Shown here: piece after piece, positions 15,717 to 24,020 of the stretch
Layout: each line of letters starts with the position of its first letter
Numbering within the stretch: position 1 is the stretch's first letter
Assembly (NCBI RefSeq): GCF_028209885.1
Contig: NZ_JAQLEM010000017.1
Span: 1 to 53,493 of the forward strand
Direction of reading: 5' to 3'
Length of the DNA stretch: 53,493 nucleotides
DNA from: Collinsella aerofaciens
Lineage (GTDB): Bacteria; Actinomycetota; Coriobacteriia; Coriobacteriales; Coriobacteriaceae
Position numbers and translations under genes: made by a program
Notes under the pieces: model-generated
Seen by the model: only the letters and a program-made list of their open reading frames with translations
What the model was told of the DNA's origin: nothing
Database searches by the model: none

Positions 15717-16796
15717 TTACTCCTCCTCGGGGTACACAACTCCCCATTCGGCGCGGAGCTTGGTCATAAGCTCCATAACATCAGAAGCATAATCCAGCAG
15801 CTCGCGCTTGGAGTCATCGCCGGCAACGGCCTTCTCAAGATCGGCCATCTCGTAGCACAGGGCGTAAGCCTCGGTGCCGGCGAGGACCTCCTCGCGGTGG
15901 CCGTCCGCAGTCCACACGATGGTCGCGTGATCGGCACGCGGATATTCGTTGACCTCGATGTAGCACTTATCGAAGCTGATGATCGAGCGCTTGGGCTGCT
16001 TGGAGTGGAGCGTAAGGCTCACGACGCCCAGCTGCTGTTCGGTATTACGGCATACGATGCCGCCCGCAACGTCCACGCCGGTCTCACAGGTGTTGCCCAG
16101 CGAAACGACCTCGGCGGGCTGGCTTGCCATAAAGAGGCGCATGACGGACAGGGCATACACGCCAATATCGAGCATGGCACCGCCAGCAAGGTTGCGATTG
16201 TAGAAACGATTGGTCAAATCGCCGTACTCCTTGTAGCTGCCAAAGTTGAGCTGAGCGAGGTTCATGCGGCCGAACTCGCCAGCATCCATGCGACGACGCA
16301 GCTCCTGATACAAGGGCATGTGAAGCACCGTGGTGGCGTCCATAAGGACGACGTTGTGCTCGTCGGCGATGGCACGCGCCTCGTCGAGCTCAGCGGAATT
16401 GAGGGTAATGGCCTTCTCGCAGAGCACGTGCTTACCAGCTGCCAGAGCGGCTCGCAGGTAGGTGATATGCGTGTTGTGCGGCGTGGTGATATAGACGGCG
16501 TCGATGTCCGGATCGGCGTAGAGGTCCTCGACCGTCTCGTACACCTTCTCGACGCCATACTGCTCGGCAAAAGCCTGGGCTTTGGAAAGCGTACGGTTGG
16601 CGACACCCGCGAGCTTGCGGCCGGCCAGCGCGAGGGACTGGGCCATTTGGTTGGCGATAACACCGCACCCGATCACTGCCCAGCGAAGCTCGGGAGCCGT
16701 AAAGATGTCGTTTGGGAACGGCTGATTCTGGACCGAGGCATACGCCGCCTTTGCGGCTGCCTCGGCGTCGAGCGGAGCCTGTTTGGAATCTGCCAT
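15717..16796 (-). CDS. Gfo/Idh/MocA-family NAD(P)-dependent oxidoreductase
   Basis: This 359-residue protein has an N-terminal Rossmann domain (AVIGCGVIANQ at about 40-50, then ANRTLSKAQAFAEQYG), the family's conserved EKAIT lysine motif in the nucleotide domain, and the C-terminal alpha/beta substrate domain with GAMLDIGVYALS. It resembles dihydrodiol/xylose-type dehydrogenases of the family that oxidise a sugar or cyclic polyol hydroxyl. AGGAGG lies six bases before the ATG. It forms a two-gene operon with the DeoR-type regulator, which suggests a carbohydrate role; the substrate is not identifiable. Confidence 0.9.
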   Translation of the reverse strand: MADSKQAPLDAEAAAKAAYASVQNQPFPNDIFTAPELRWAVIGCGVIANQMAQSLALAGRKLAGVANRTLSKAQAFAEQYGVEKVYETVEDLYADPDIDAVYITTPHNTHITYLRAALAAGKHVLCEKAITLNSAELDEARAIADEHNVVLMDATTVLHMPLYQELRRRMDAGEFGRMNLAQLNFGSYKEYGDLTNRFYNRNLAGGAMLDIGVYALSVMRLFMASQPAEVVSLGNTCETGVDVAGGIVCRNTEQQLGVVSLTLHSKQPKRSIISFDKCYIEVNEYPRADHATIVWTADGHREEVLAGTEAYALCYEMADLEKAVAGDDSKRELLDYASDVMELMTKLRAEWGVVYPEEE

Positions 16797-16938
16797 GATG
16801 TGCCTCCTGAGTCATCGGAAGTTCTTCATTTCTAACAACCCTATAGTCGCACAATTGCGCGCGTATCTGCTCGTGTTTGCGTATTTATTTGCTTATCGGT
16901 CATTATTTAGCCATAGTTGGCAGATGTTTGCGCGGCTA

Positions 16939-16976
16939 TGCGCATTATCGCGCAAGGCTATGCGCGTAAATGCGCA
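16939..16976. promoter_or_regulatory. Paired TGCGC-N6-GCGCA dyads, candidate DeoR-type operator
   Basis: Two dyads TGCGC-N6-GCGCA occur at 16939-16954 and 16961-16976, embedded in a 21-base direct repeat beginning GGCTATGCGC. Their centres are exactly 22 bases (two helical turns) apart, about 150 bases upstream of the oxidoreductase start. More GCGC-rich half-sites occur near 16857. They are candidate operators for the co-transcribed DeoR-family protein. Confidence 0.5.
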
Positions 16977-17127
16977 TACGACGATCCTTGTGAAACATAA
17001 AGGGACGGAACACCAAAGCCCTAAAAGACAGACCCAGCTGTATTACTTCACCCCTCTGGGGGCATCAGACATCAAAGGATCGTCCCAAACTGCCGGCACA
17101 TAGAGACTGCCCCCCCCCAACGACTGG

Positions 17128-17236
17128 TCATTTAAGTCTGTCCCCAATGAATGGTCGTCCCCAGCTGCCGACAGAAAATGAACGCCCCCAGGTGCCGGCA
17201 TTTCAACGGCCACTCATTTAAGTCTGTCCCCAATGA
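17128..17236. repeat. Direct repeats containing CTGTCCCC, next to a nine-C tract
   Basis: The same 23 bases (starting TCATTTAAGTCTGTCCCC) occur at 17128-17150 and 17214-17236. Degenerate copies with TGCCGGCA lie around them, and a run of nine C residues is at 17110-17118. The core is the reverse complement of the GGGGACAG motif seen at 14546 and 14917. No gene is visible in 16981-17257. Confidence 0.7.
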
Positions 17237-17257
17237 GTATCCCCAATGAGTGGGGAT

Positions 17258-17295
17258 AGAAAAAGGCCCGGGTGCCGTGGGGCATCCGGGCCTTT
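17258..17295 (-). terminator. Terminator of the S10-type operon after rplX
   Basis: A 15-bp stem (17262-17276/17281-17295, one wobble) with a four-base loop is followed by a T run on the minus strand. It lies 27 bases after the rplX stop and shows that the operon ends there instead of continuing into rplE. Confidence 0.92.
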
Positions 17296-17321
17296 GCTAG
17301 CAACTTGATGTTGCGGGCAGC

Positions 17322-17627
17322 TTAGAACTTGTGGCCGCACTTCTTGCAGACGCGCAGCTTGTTCTTACCGTCCTTCTCGTGACCGACGCGGGTAACCTTA
17401 CCGCACTCGGGGCAAACGAGATTGACGTTGGAGGCATCGATGGGAGCCTCCTGCGAAACGATGCCGCCCTGCTGGTTGGCAGCGTTGGGCTTGACGGCCT
17501 TCTTGACGACCGAAACGCCCTCGACAACGACCTTGTTCTCGGCGGGGAGAGCACGCAGGATAACGCCCTGCTTGCCGCGATCCTTGCCAGAGAGAACCTG
17601 GACCTTATCGCCCTTCTTGATATACAT
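17322..17627 (-). CDS. rplX: 50S ribosomal protein L24
   Basis: This 101-residue L24 has the N-terminal KOW motif ([21 protein letters not shown]) and a C-terminal zinc-ribbon-like tail (CPECGK and CKKCGHKF). It is an assembly-initiator protein of the 50S subunit that binds the 5' part of 23S rRNA. AGGGGAGAT precedes the ATG. It is the last gene of the operon here; the usual next genes rplE, rpsN, rpsH and rplF do not follow. Confidence 0.97.
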   Translation of the reverse strand: MYIKKGDKVQVLSGKDRGKQGVILRALPAENKVVVEGVSVVKKAVKPNAANQQGGIVSQEAPIDASNVNLVCPECGKVTRVGHEKDGKNKLRVCKKCGHKF

Positions 17628-17640
17628 ATATCTCCCCTAA

Positions 17641-18009
17641 CTACAGGGTCTCGGGAGCGAGCGAGACGATCTTCATGTACTTCTTGTCACGAAGCTCGCG
17701 AGCGACGGGCCCGAAGATACGGGTGCCGACGGGCGAACCATCGTTGTTGATGACAACGCAAGCGTTCTCATCAAAGCGAATGTAGGAGCCATCCTTGCGG
17801 CGGATCTCCTTAACGGTGCGAACGACGACGCAACGGACAACGTCCTTCTTCTTGACGTTGGCGCCAGGGGTAGCCTCCTGGACAGCACCGATGAACACAT
17901 CGCCGATGCCTGCATAACGACGCTTGGAACCGCCAAGCACCTTGATGCAGCGAATCTTGCGAGCGCCGGAGTTGTCGGCGACGTTCAGCATGGTTTGCAT
18001 CTGAATCAT
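17641..18009 (-). CDS. rplN: 50S ribosomal protein L14
   Basis: This 122-residue L14 is full length and begins [16 protein letters not shown] as usual; it sits at the interface between 50S and 30S. GGAGG precedes the ATG. A 118-base structured gap separates it from rpsQ, which is where the spc operon promoter lies in many bacteria. It is followed 13 bases later by rplX. Confidence 0.98.
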   Translation of the reverse strand: MIQMQTMLNVADNSGARKIRCIKVLGGSKRRYAGIGDVFIGAVQEATPGANVKKKDVVRCVVVRTVKEIRRKDGSYIRFDENACVVINNDGSPVGTRIFGPVARELRDKKYMKIVSLAPETL

Positions 18010-18127
18010 GGTAGATGTTCCTCCGAACTAAGAACCGAAGAGAGGTGCGCAGCCTTTATACGGCCTGTGGTATGCAAGCCAGGCATACGCACATCTTCGG
18101 AAACGTACAAGTCGTAAGAGCGACTGC
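18010..18127 (-). other. Structured intercistronic RNA between rpsQ and rplN
   Basis: On the minus strand the RNA can fold into an outer stem CCGAAGA/TCTTCGG, then GTGCG/CGCAC, with an internal hairpin TATGC/GCATA, ending 20 or so bases before the rplN start. TTGTAC and TATGCC are spaced 17 bases apart at its upstream end and could be an internal promoter. The fold is hand-derived. Confidence 0.45.
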
Positions 18128-18388
18128 TTATTTAGCGCGCTCGACGACCTCGATGAGGCGCCAACGCTTCATCTTGGACATAGGACGGGTCTCCATAACG
18201 CGGACGGTATCGCCCACGCCAGCCGTGCACTCCTCGTCGTGAGCGTGCAGCTTCTTGGAGCTGGTCATCATCTTGCCGTACTTGGGGTGACGCTTGCGCT
18301 CGGTGATGGTGACAACAATGGTCTTGGCACCGGAGACAGAGGTAACGACACCCGTACGGACCTTACGCGAGTTACGCGAATCAGTCAT
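18128..18388 (-). CDS. rpsQ: 30S ribosomal protein S17
   Basis: This 86-residue S17 has the OB-fold sequence RKVRTGVVTSVSGAKTIVVTI and the later GDTVRVMETRPMSKMKRWRL block. It binds helix 11 of 16S rRNA during early 30S assembly. It lies 16 bases after rpmC in the normal order. Confidence 0.98.
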   Translation of the reverse strand: MTDSRNSRKVRTGVVTSVSGAKTIVVTITERKRHPKYGKMMTSSKKLHAHDEECTAGVGDTVRVMETRPMSKMKRWRLIEVVERAK

Positions 18389-18404
18389 GTTCTCTCCTTA
18401 GGTC

Positions 18405-18620
18405 CTACTCGGCGACAGCGGACTTCTCCGCTGCGATCTCGCGGGCGCGCTGCTCCGTGAGGACGCGAGCGATGTCCTTCTTCACGGTGTTGACGCGAGC
18501 GGTGTTGTCCAGCTGGCTGGTGGCCATCTGGAAACGAAGGTTAAAGAGCTCGGCGCGCATTTCCTTCAGCTTCTCAACGAGCTGAGCGTCCGAGAGCTCA
18601 CGAATCTCTGCGGGCTTCAT
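18405..18620 (-). CDS. rpmC: 50S ribosomal protein L29
   Basis: This 71-residue L29 has the typical two-helix coiled form ([31 protein letters not shown]). It sits near the polypeptide exit tunnel. Its ATG overlaps the rplP stop by one base (TAATG), so the two are translationally coupled. Confidence 0.98.
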   Translation of the reverse strand: MKPAEIRELSDAQLVEKLKEMRAELFNLRFQMATSQLDNTARVNTVKKDIARVLTEQRAREIAAEKSAVAE

Positions 18621-19123
18621 TAGTTCTCCTCCTTGGCGGCGGCGGCGTCCTCAGCAGCCCACTTGGCCTCGAGAGCGGCCTCCTCAGCCATCTCCTTCTC
18701 GATGCGCTGCTCAGCGTTCTTGGCAGCAACAATCTTGGTCTTGATGGGGAGCTTGTGCTGCGCAAGACGCAGAGCCTCGCGAGCGACCTCCTCGGGAACA
18801 CCCTTGACCTCGAACATGATGCGGCCGGGCTTGACGACGGCCACCCACTCCTCGGGGTTACCCTTACCAGAACCCATGCGAGTCTCGGCAGGCTTCTTGG
18901 TGATGGGCTTATCGGGGAAGATCGTGATGTAGACACGACCGCCACGCTTCATGTAGCGGGTCATGGCAATACGAGCGGCCTCGATCTGACGGTTGGTGAT
19001 CCAATGGGCCTCGAGAGCCTGGATACCAAACTCGCCGAAATGCAGCTCGGTATTACCCTTGGCCTGGCCCTTCATGGAGCCACGCTGCACCTTGCGGTGA
19101 AGAATACGCTTAGGGGCAAGCAC
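18620..19123 (-). CDS. rplP: 50S ribosomal protein L16 with C-terminal Ala/Glu extension
   Basis: The first 137 or so residues are a normal L16 ([15 protein letters not shown], then [19 protein letters not shown]). About 30 extra Ala-, Glu- and Lys-rich residues follow, giving 167 in place of the usual 137-140. The start codon is GTG, sharing its first G with the rpsC stop (TAGTG). L16 binds near the A-site tRNA elbow. The extension is probably disordered. Confidence 0.97.
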   Translation of the reverse strand: MLAPKRILHRKVQRGSMKGQAKGNTELHFGEFGIQALEAHWITNRQIEAARIAMTRYMKRGGRVYITIFPDKPITKKPAETRMGSGKGNPEEWVAVVKPGRIMFEVKGVPEEVAREALRLAQHKLPIKTKIVAAKNAEQRIEKEMAEEAALEAKWAAEDAAAAKEEN

Positions 19124-19833
19124 TACTGACCCCTCCTCTCGGAGTTACGACGACGAGGACGGGAAGAGCCCTCGAGTGCAGGGTTGGGAACAGGCTGGCC
19201 CGGGAGCTTCTCGCCCAGGTAGATCCAGACCTTCACGCCGCAAGCGCCCATGGTGGTGCTGGCGACAGCCGTGCCGTAGTCGATCTTGGCACGGAGGGTG
19301 TGCAGAGGCACGCGACCCTCGCGGTACCACTCACGACGGCCCATCTCGGCACCGCCGAGACGACCGGAGCACTGGATACGGATGCCCTTAGCGCCAGCCT
19401 TGCGGGCGGACTGGACAGCCTTGCGCATAGCGCGACGGAAGGCAACGCGGCCCTCGAGCTGCTCAGCAATGGACTGAGCAACGAGGTTGGCGTCGAGCTC
19501 GGGGCGCTTGATCTCGACAACGTCGACGGAGAGCTGGCCCTTGGAGACGCCAGCAACCTTCTCGAGCTCGGTGCGGAGGGTATCGATCTCGGCACCCTTC
19601 TTACCGATGACAACGCCAGGGCGAGCGGTGAGGATGATGACCTTCACCTTGTCGCCAGCGCGCTCGATCTCGACGCGGGAGACAGCTGCGCGGGAAAGAC
19701 GCTTCTCGAGGTACTTGCGGATCTCGAGATCGTTACCGAGGGTCTTAGCGTAATCCTTCTCTGCGAACCAGCGGGAGCGCCAGTTCTCGGTGATGCCAAG
19801 ACGGAAGCCGGTGGGGTAGACTTTCTGACCCAT
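19123..19833 (-). CDS. rpsC: 30S ribosomal protein S3
   Basis: This 236-residue S3 has the KH domain ([16 protein letters not shown]) and the C-terminal S3 domain, ending in a short Arg/Ser-rich tail. It forms part of the mRNA entry channel. GGAGG lies upstream of the ATG, which follows rplV by six bases. It overlaps rplP by one base. Confidence 0.98.
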   Translation of the reverse strand: MGQKVYPTGFRLGITENWRSRWFAEKDYAKTLGNDLEIRKYLEKRLSRAAVSRVEIERAGDKVKVIILTARPGVVIGKKGAEIDTLRTELEKVAGVSKGQLSVDVVEIKRPELDANLVAQSIAEQLEGRVAFRRAMRKAVQSARKAGAKGIRIQCSGRLGGAEMGRREWYREGRVPLHTLRAKIDYGTAVASTTMGACGVKVWIYLGEKLPGQPVPNPALEGSSRPRRRNSERRGQ

Positions 19834-19839
19834 ACAGCT

Positions 19840-20211
19840 TTACGCCTCCTTTCGAGGAGCAACGACGACGGTGATGTGGGAAGTACGCTTCAGAATGCGA
19901 GAAGCGGAACCCTTGGCGCGGGGACGGATGCGCTTAAGCGTCGGACCCTCGTCAACATAGGCAGCGGCGACAACCAGGTTGTCGGCACGCAGACCGTTGT
20001 TGTTCTCGGCGTTCGCAACGGCGGAACGGAGAACCTTCTCGACATCCACGGCGACGGCGCGGTCGCAGAAGTGGAGGATGTCGAAGGCCTGAGCGACAGG
20101 CTTGCGGCGGATCAGATCGACCACCAGGCGGGCCTTGCTGGGGGAAACACGCACGTACTTAGCGACGGCGCGAACCTCGGTGGCCTCAGTTTCAATAGAC
20201 TTAGTTGCCAT
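19840..20211 (-). CDS. rplV: 50S ribosomal protein L22
   Basis: This 123-residue L22 includes the conserved helix region ([18 protein letters not shown]) and the beta-hairpin loop that lines the exit tunnel ([24 protein letters not shown]). The hairpin looks wild type, with no macrolide-resistance insertion. It follows rpsS by 14 bases. Confidence 0.98.
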   Translation of the reverse strand: MATKSIETEATEVRAVAKYVRVSPSKARLVVDLIRRKPVAQAFDILHFCDRAVAVDVEKVLRSAVANAENNNGLRADNLVVAAAYVDEGPTLKRIRPRAKGSASRILKRTSHITVVVAPRKEA

Positions 20212-20225
20212 TTACGGTTAACCCC

Positions 20226-20486
20226 CTATTTGGCCTTGTGGCCACGGAACGTACGAGTCGGCGCGAACTCGCCGAGCTTGTGACCAACCATGGACTCGGT
20301 AACATACACGGGCACATGCTTGCGGCCGTCGTGGACGGCGATGGTGTGACCAACCATCTCGGGGAAGATGGTGGACGCGCGGGACCAGGTCTTCACGACG
20401 TCCTTCTTGCCAGCCTCGTTCATCGCGGTGATACGCGAGAGAAGGCGAGTCTCCACGAACGGGCCCTTTTTGAGACTTCTGCTCAT
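20226..20486 (-). CDS. rpsS: 30S ribosomal protein S19
   Basis: This 86-residue S19 begins [12 protein letters not shown] and contains the [17 protein letters not shown] end block. It sits in the 30S head and contacts the A-site finger. It is placed normally between rplB and rplV. Confidence 0.98.
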   Translation of the reverse strand: MSRSLKKGPFVETRLLSRITAMNEAGKKDVVKTWSRASTIFPEMVGHTIAVHDGRKHVPVYVTESMVGHKLGEFAPTRTFRGHKAK

Positions 20487-20518
20487 AAGTGCTTTCTCCT
20501 AAAACTCGGTATCCGAAA

Positions 20519-21349
20519 TTACTTCTTACGGCGACGAATGATGTGCTGGTTCGAGACCTTCTTCTTCTTGCGCGTACGAAGGCCCTTCGTCGGCTTACCC
20601 CAAGGGGTAACAGAGGGACGACCAGAGGTGTGGTTCTTGCCCTCGCCACCGCCGTGCGGGTGGTCGACAGGGTTCATGACGGTACCGCGGACGGTCGGGC
20701 GCACGTTCATGTGACGCTTACGGCCGGCCTTGCCGATGACGATGTTGGAGTGATCGGCGTTGCCGACCTCACCGACGGTGGCGCGGCAGGTAACGAGGAT
20801 GCGGCGCATCTCGGAGGAAGGCATACGGACGATAGCGTACTTGCCCTCCTTACCCATCAGCTGGCAGGAGTTACCGGCGGAACGGGCGATAGCAGCGCCC
20901 TTGCCCGGCTGGAACTCGACGGCGTGGATGAGCGTACCGACGGGGATGTCGGCGAGGGGCAGAGCGTTGCCCGGCTTGATGTCGGCGTCAGAACCGGACA
21001 TGATGGTCTGACCGACCTCGAGGCCCTTGGGGGCCAGGATGTAGCGCTTCTCACCGTCAGCGTAGTGCAGCAGAGCAATGCGAGCAGAACGGTTCGGATC
21101 GTACTCGATCGTGGCAACCTTGGCGGGCACGCCGTCCTTGTTGCGCTTGAAGTCGATCACACGGTAACGACGCTTCACGCCGCCGCCCTGGTGGCGGGTG
21201 GTGATGCGGCCGTTGTTGTTACGACCGGCCTTCTTAGGCAGGGGCTCGAGAAGAGACTTCTCGGGCTTGGTGCAGGTGATCTCGGAGAAATCGGAGATCG
21301 TCTGCCAACGCCTACCAGCGGAGGTCGGCTTAAGGTGCTTTACAGCCAT
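20519..21349 (-). CDS. rplB: 50S ribosomal protein L2
   Basis: This 276-residue L2 has the peptidyl-transferase-region motif with the conserved histidine ([14 protein letters not shown]). The ATG at 21349, after AAAGGGA, gives the usual start [14 protein letters not shown]; the longer frame upstream is not supported. It is separated from rplW by 179 bases, unusually far for this operon. Confidence 0.98.
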   Translation of the reverse strand: MAVKHLKPTSAGRRWQTISDFSEITCTKPEKSLLEPLPKKAGRNNNGRITTRHQGGGVKRRYRVIDFKRNKDGVPAKVATIEYDPNRSARIALLHYADGEKRYILAPKGLEVGQTIMSGSDADIKPGNALPLADIPVGTLIHAVEFQPGKGAAIARSAGNSCQLMGKEGKYAIVRMPSSEMRRILVTCRATVGEVGNADHSNIVIGKAGRKRHMNVRPTVRGTVMNPVDHPHGGGEGKNHTSGRPSVTPWGKPTKGLRTRKKKKVSNQHIIRRRKK

Positions 21350-21429
21350 TACAATCCCTTTCAATAGGAATCCGTTAGCCATCGCAGACAGGGATTCGAG
21401 GTTCTGCCTCGGGTGCGATGACACCGGAC

Positions 21430-21455
21430 GTATACACGGTTCCGGGCGTGTCCAT
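21430..21455 (-). promoter_or_regulatory. 26-base motif shared by the rplB and rplC upstream regions, copy 1
   Basis: These 26 bases match 23295-23320 at 23 positions (on the minus strand both end in CCGTGTATAC). Each lies upstream of a ribosomal protein gene and contains a TATAC box that could be a -10 element. This copy, 80 bases before rplB, may mark an internal promoter. Confidence 0.45.
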
Positions 21456-21474
21456 TTTATACGCCCAAAACCTT

Positions 21475-21510
21475 GAGCTCTCGCCTCCCCTATTTGGGAG
21501 GCATGAGCTC
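21475..21510 (-). other. Strong hairpin between rplW and rplB
   Basis: GAGCTC-N2-GCCTCCC pairs with GGGAGGC-N2-GAGCTC around a six-base loop, giving 13 pairs with one internal 2x2 loop. It lies 18 bases after the rplW stop. A short GGTTTTGGG follows on the minus strand, so it might be a weak terminator or processing site. Confidence 0.6.
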
Positions 21511-21528
21511 ACTCAACAGCAGCGAGTC

Positions 21529-21816
21529 TTAGGCCTGGTTGCCAAAGACCTCGATGGTGTCGCCCTCGGCCAGCGTGACGATGGCCTTCTTCCAAGAACG
21601 GGTCTTGCCGGCGACATAGCGCACGCGCTTGGTCTTGGGCTTGACCGTCAGGGTGTTCACGCGAACGACCTTGACGCCGAAGATCTCCTCGACAGCGTCC
21701 TTGATCTGATACTTGTTAGCATCCTTGGCGACCTCGAACGTGTACTTGTTCTGCTCCATGCCGGAGAAGGAACGCTCGGACACGATCGGACGGATGATGA
21801 TCTCGTGGGCGGTCAT
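21529..21816 (-). CDS. rplW: 50S ribosomal protein L23
   Basis: This 95-residue L23 begins MTAHEIIIRPIVSERS and keeps the standard fold; it sits at the exit tunnel and docks trigger factor and SRP. Its ATG directly follows the rplD stop (TAAATG), so the genes are coupled. Confidence 0.98.
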   Translation of the reverse strand: MTAHEIIIRPIVSERSFSGMEQNKYTFEVAKDANKYQIKDAVEEIFGVKVVRVNTLTVKPKTKRVRYVAGKTRSWKKAIVTLAEGDTIEVFGNQA

Positions 21817-22443
21817 TTATGCAAGCACCTCCCCGAAGTGAGCGGCGATGTCGGCGGGCATCAGCACGGCGTTGTTGTTGACGAGATCGTAGGTGTTGGC
21901 CTCGTCGGCAGTGATGATGAACGTCTTGGGAATGTTGCGGAACGACAGGTAGGCGTTGACGTCCTCATCGCGAACGATGATGGTCAGGCGCTTGCCCTCA
22001 AGGCCGAGAGCCTTGAGCATGGCGACGGCAGCCTTGGTGGAAGGCTTCTCGAAGCCGTAGTCGTCGACGAGCACGAGCTCGCCATCGGCCAGCTTGGCGG
22101 ACAGCGCGGAGCGCATAGCCAGCTTGACCTCCTTGTTGTTCATACGCTTAGCGTAGGAACGGGGCTTGGGGGCGAAGACAACGCCACCGTGACGCCACTG
22201 GGCAGCACGGATGGAACCCTGGCGGGCACGGCCGGTGCCCTTCTGACGCCAAGGCTTCTTGCCGCCACCGGAAACCTCAGAGCGGCCCTTAGCGGACTGG
22301 GTGCCCTGACGCCAAGAGGCCATCTGGCACTTGACGATGTGGTGCATAACGTGGATGTTCGGCTCGATGCCGTACACCTCAGCGGCGAGCTCGGCCTCGG
22401 CGACCTTCTTGCCCTCGCTGTTCTTTACTTCAAACTTTGCCAT
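21817..22443 (-). CDS. rplD: 50S ribosomal protein L4
   Basis: This 208-residue L4 has the exit-tunnel loop (GGGKKPWRQKGTGRARQGSIRAAQWRHGG) and the C-terminal domain. In E. coli L4 represses its own S10 operon; the leader before rplC here could be the target, which is inference. Confidence 0.98.
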   Translation of the reverse strand: MAKFEVKNSEGKKVAEAELAAEVYGIEPNIHVMHHIVKCQMASWRQGTQSAKGRSEVSGGGKKPWRQKGTGRARQGSIRAAQWRHGGVVFAPKPRSYAKRMNNKEVKLAMRSALSAKLADGELVLVDDYGFEKPSTKAAVAMLKALGLEGKRLTIIVRDEDVNAYLSFRNIPKTFIITADEANTYDLVNNNAVLMPADIAAHFGEVLA

Positions 22444-22489
22444 TTAAGTGTTCTCCTTGGTATGACGCTGGGCTAAATGGGCTGGGCCC

Positions 22490-23110
22490 TTAGGCCATAC
22501 GGATGGCGACGAGACCATTCTTGGCACCCGGGACAGCGCCCTTGACCAAGATGAGGTTCTGCTCGGCATCGATGCGGACAACGGAAAGGTTCTTGACGGT
22601 AACGCGCTCGTTACCCATGTGACCGGCCATCTTGACGCCCTTGAGGACGCGCGCAGGATAGGCGCACTGACCGATAGAACCGGGGTGACGCTGGAAGTGA
22701 GAACCATGCGTCATAGGACCGCGGCGCTGACCCCAGCGCTTGATGCGACCCTGGAAGCCCTTACCCTTGGAGGTACCGATGACGTCGACCTTCTCGACAT
22801 CAGCGAAATCAGCGACGGTGACGACCTCGCCGACCTTGTGCTCCTCGCCGTTCTCGACGCGGACCTCACGAAGGAAGCGGACAGGCTCGACGCCAGCCTT
22901 GGCGAAGTGACCAGCCATGGGCTTGTTCACGTTCTTGGCCTTGATGTCGCCGAAACCGATCTGGACGGCGTCATAGCCGTCGGTTGCCTGAGTTTTAACC
23001 TGCGAGACAGCGCAGGGGCCAGCCTGGATGACCGTGACGGGAACGACGTTGTCGTCCTCGTCCCAAACCTGGGTCATGCCAATCTTGCGGCCGAGAATCA
23101 TGCTGATCAA
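22490..23110 (-). CDS. rplC: 50S ribosomal protein L3
   Basis: This 206-residue L3 contains the conserved [22 protein letters not shown] start and the central loop that reaches the peptidyl transferase centre. The first codon is probably TTG at 23110, giving MISMILG and aligning with the usual M-V-N-x-ILG start; an ATG at 23101 is the alternative. It is the first gene of this operon, since rpsJ lies 13.7 kb away next to fusA. Confidence 0.96.
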   Translation of the reverse strand: MISMILGRKIGMTQVWDEDDNVVPVTVIQAGPCAVSQVKTQATDGYDAVQIGFGDIKAKNVNKPMAGHFAKAGVEPVRFLREVRVENGEEHKVGEVVTVADFADVEKVDVIGTSKGKGFQGRIKRWGQRRGPMTHGSHFQRHPGSIGQCAYPARVLKGVKMAGHMGNERVTVKNLSVVRIDAEQNLILVKGAVPGAKNGLVAIRMA

Positions 23111-23143
23111 GATATGATCCCAACTCTCGCGTGGTCTTGGGAC
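23111..23143 (-). promoter_or_regulatory. rplC leader hairpin that hides the ribosome binding region
   Basis: On the minus strand TCCCAA (23137-23142) pairs with TTGGGA (23118-23123), which contains the only Shine-Dalgarno-like sequence before rplC. A second 6-bp stem GTAC-based dyad lies just upstream (23147-23168). This could allow translational feedback on the operon. Confidence 0.45.
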
Positions 23144-23294
23144 AATGCGTACACCACCGAGCGTACGCCCCTAGAGGACCACTACTTACACGACGTGCTC
23201 CCCAGCCTTGTATTTCGCCCGGACTACCTGACAACCCTATTAAGCAGGCATTTTGTCCAGCCAGAATACTCCCCTGGTTTCACACAGCTGTTTA

Positions 23295-23320
23295 GTATAC
23301 ACGGCTGCGGGCGTATCCAT
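23295..23320 (-). promoter_or_regulatory. 26-base shared motif, copy 2, probable promoter region of the rplC operon
   Basis: This is the partner of 21430-21455 (23 of 26 identical). The minus strand reads CCGTGTATACT, whose TATACT is a good -10 box; the -35 is poor (TCGATG). It lies in the gap between the histidine phosphatase and rplC, giving a leader of about 180 bases. Confidence 0.45.
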
Positions 23321-23333
23321 CGAGATTCATATT

Positions 23334-23981
23334 TCACTCACATTGTTTACGCAGGTAAAGCGCGTGGCACGTTCCCAGTGTGCGGCGGAGGGTGAACTTG
23401 CATTGCATTGGCTCGCCTTCTGCTTGTGGCTTTGCCTCTTCGAAATCGAAGATCATGATGGCGCAGTTGGGGAGTTTTGCTGGGAGCTCGAAGCCCTCTG
23501 GGACTGCAGCCTTGATGAATTGGCGGCTGGCGCTGCCGTGGCTTACTGCTAGGAGGGTTTCTATGCCCTCGGCGCCCATGAGATTGGTGAGGGTGTCAAC
23601 CATGCGCTCTTGCAGCGCGCGGCTTCCTTCTCCTCCGAAGGGGACCAGATCCTCGCCCGGATCCCAGACGTCGGTGGGAAGGGCGTCGTGCGGGCCTTCT
23701 TCGAAGGAGCCGTAGCAGCGCTCGATGATGCCTTCGCAGGACTCGACTGCTGCGTCCGGGCCAAGGAGTTCGGTTGCGACAAGACTTGCCGTGTCCATGG
23801 CTCGGCCTAAGGGTGATGAGACCACTTTGTCGGGGACGACGCTGTGGGCTTTGAGCCATGCGGCCGCTGCCCGTGCCTGCTGACGGCCCAGATCGGTGAG
23901 CGGTGAATCACAGCGACCCTGGACGAGCTTTTTGACGTTGAATTCCGTCTGGCCGTGGCGGAGTAGGTATAGGCGCTTCAT
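23334..23981 (-). CDS. Histidine phosphatase family protein (phosphoglycerate mutase-like)
   Basis: This 215-residue protein begins LYLLRHGQTEFN with the phospho-accepting His9, and has the second catalytic histidine in VSHGSAS. Glu/Arg of the family (IIERCYGSFEEG) are also present. Such proteins dephosphorylate small metabolites or sugar phosphates; a true mutase is less likely in this size class. GAGGAG precedes the ATG. It lies upstream of the rplC operon on the same strand and probably has its own transcript. Confidence 0.9.
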   Translation of the reverse strand: MKRLYLLRHGQTEFNVKKLVQGRCDSPLTDLGRQQARAAAAWLKAHSVVPDKVVSSPLGRAMDTASLVATELLGPDAAVESCEGIIERCYGSFEEGPHDALPTDVWDPGEDLVPFGGEGSRALQERMVDTLTNLMGAEGIETLLAVSHGSASRQFIKAAVPEGFELPAKLPNCAIMIFDFEEAKPQAEGEPMQCKFTLRRTLGTCHALYLRKQCE

Positions 23982-24020
23982 GCTCTCCTCTTCTGTATAA
24001 CTTGCTTTGCCGGCACAGCC

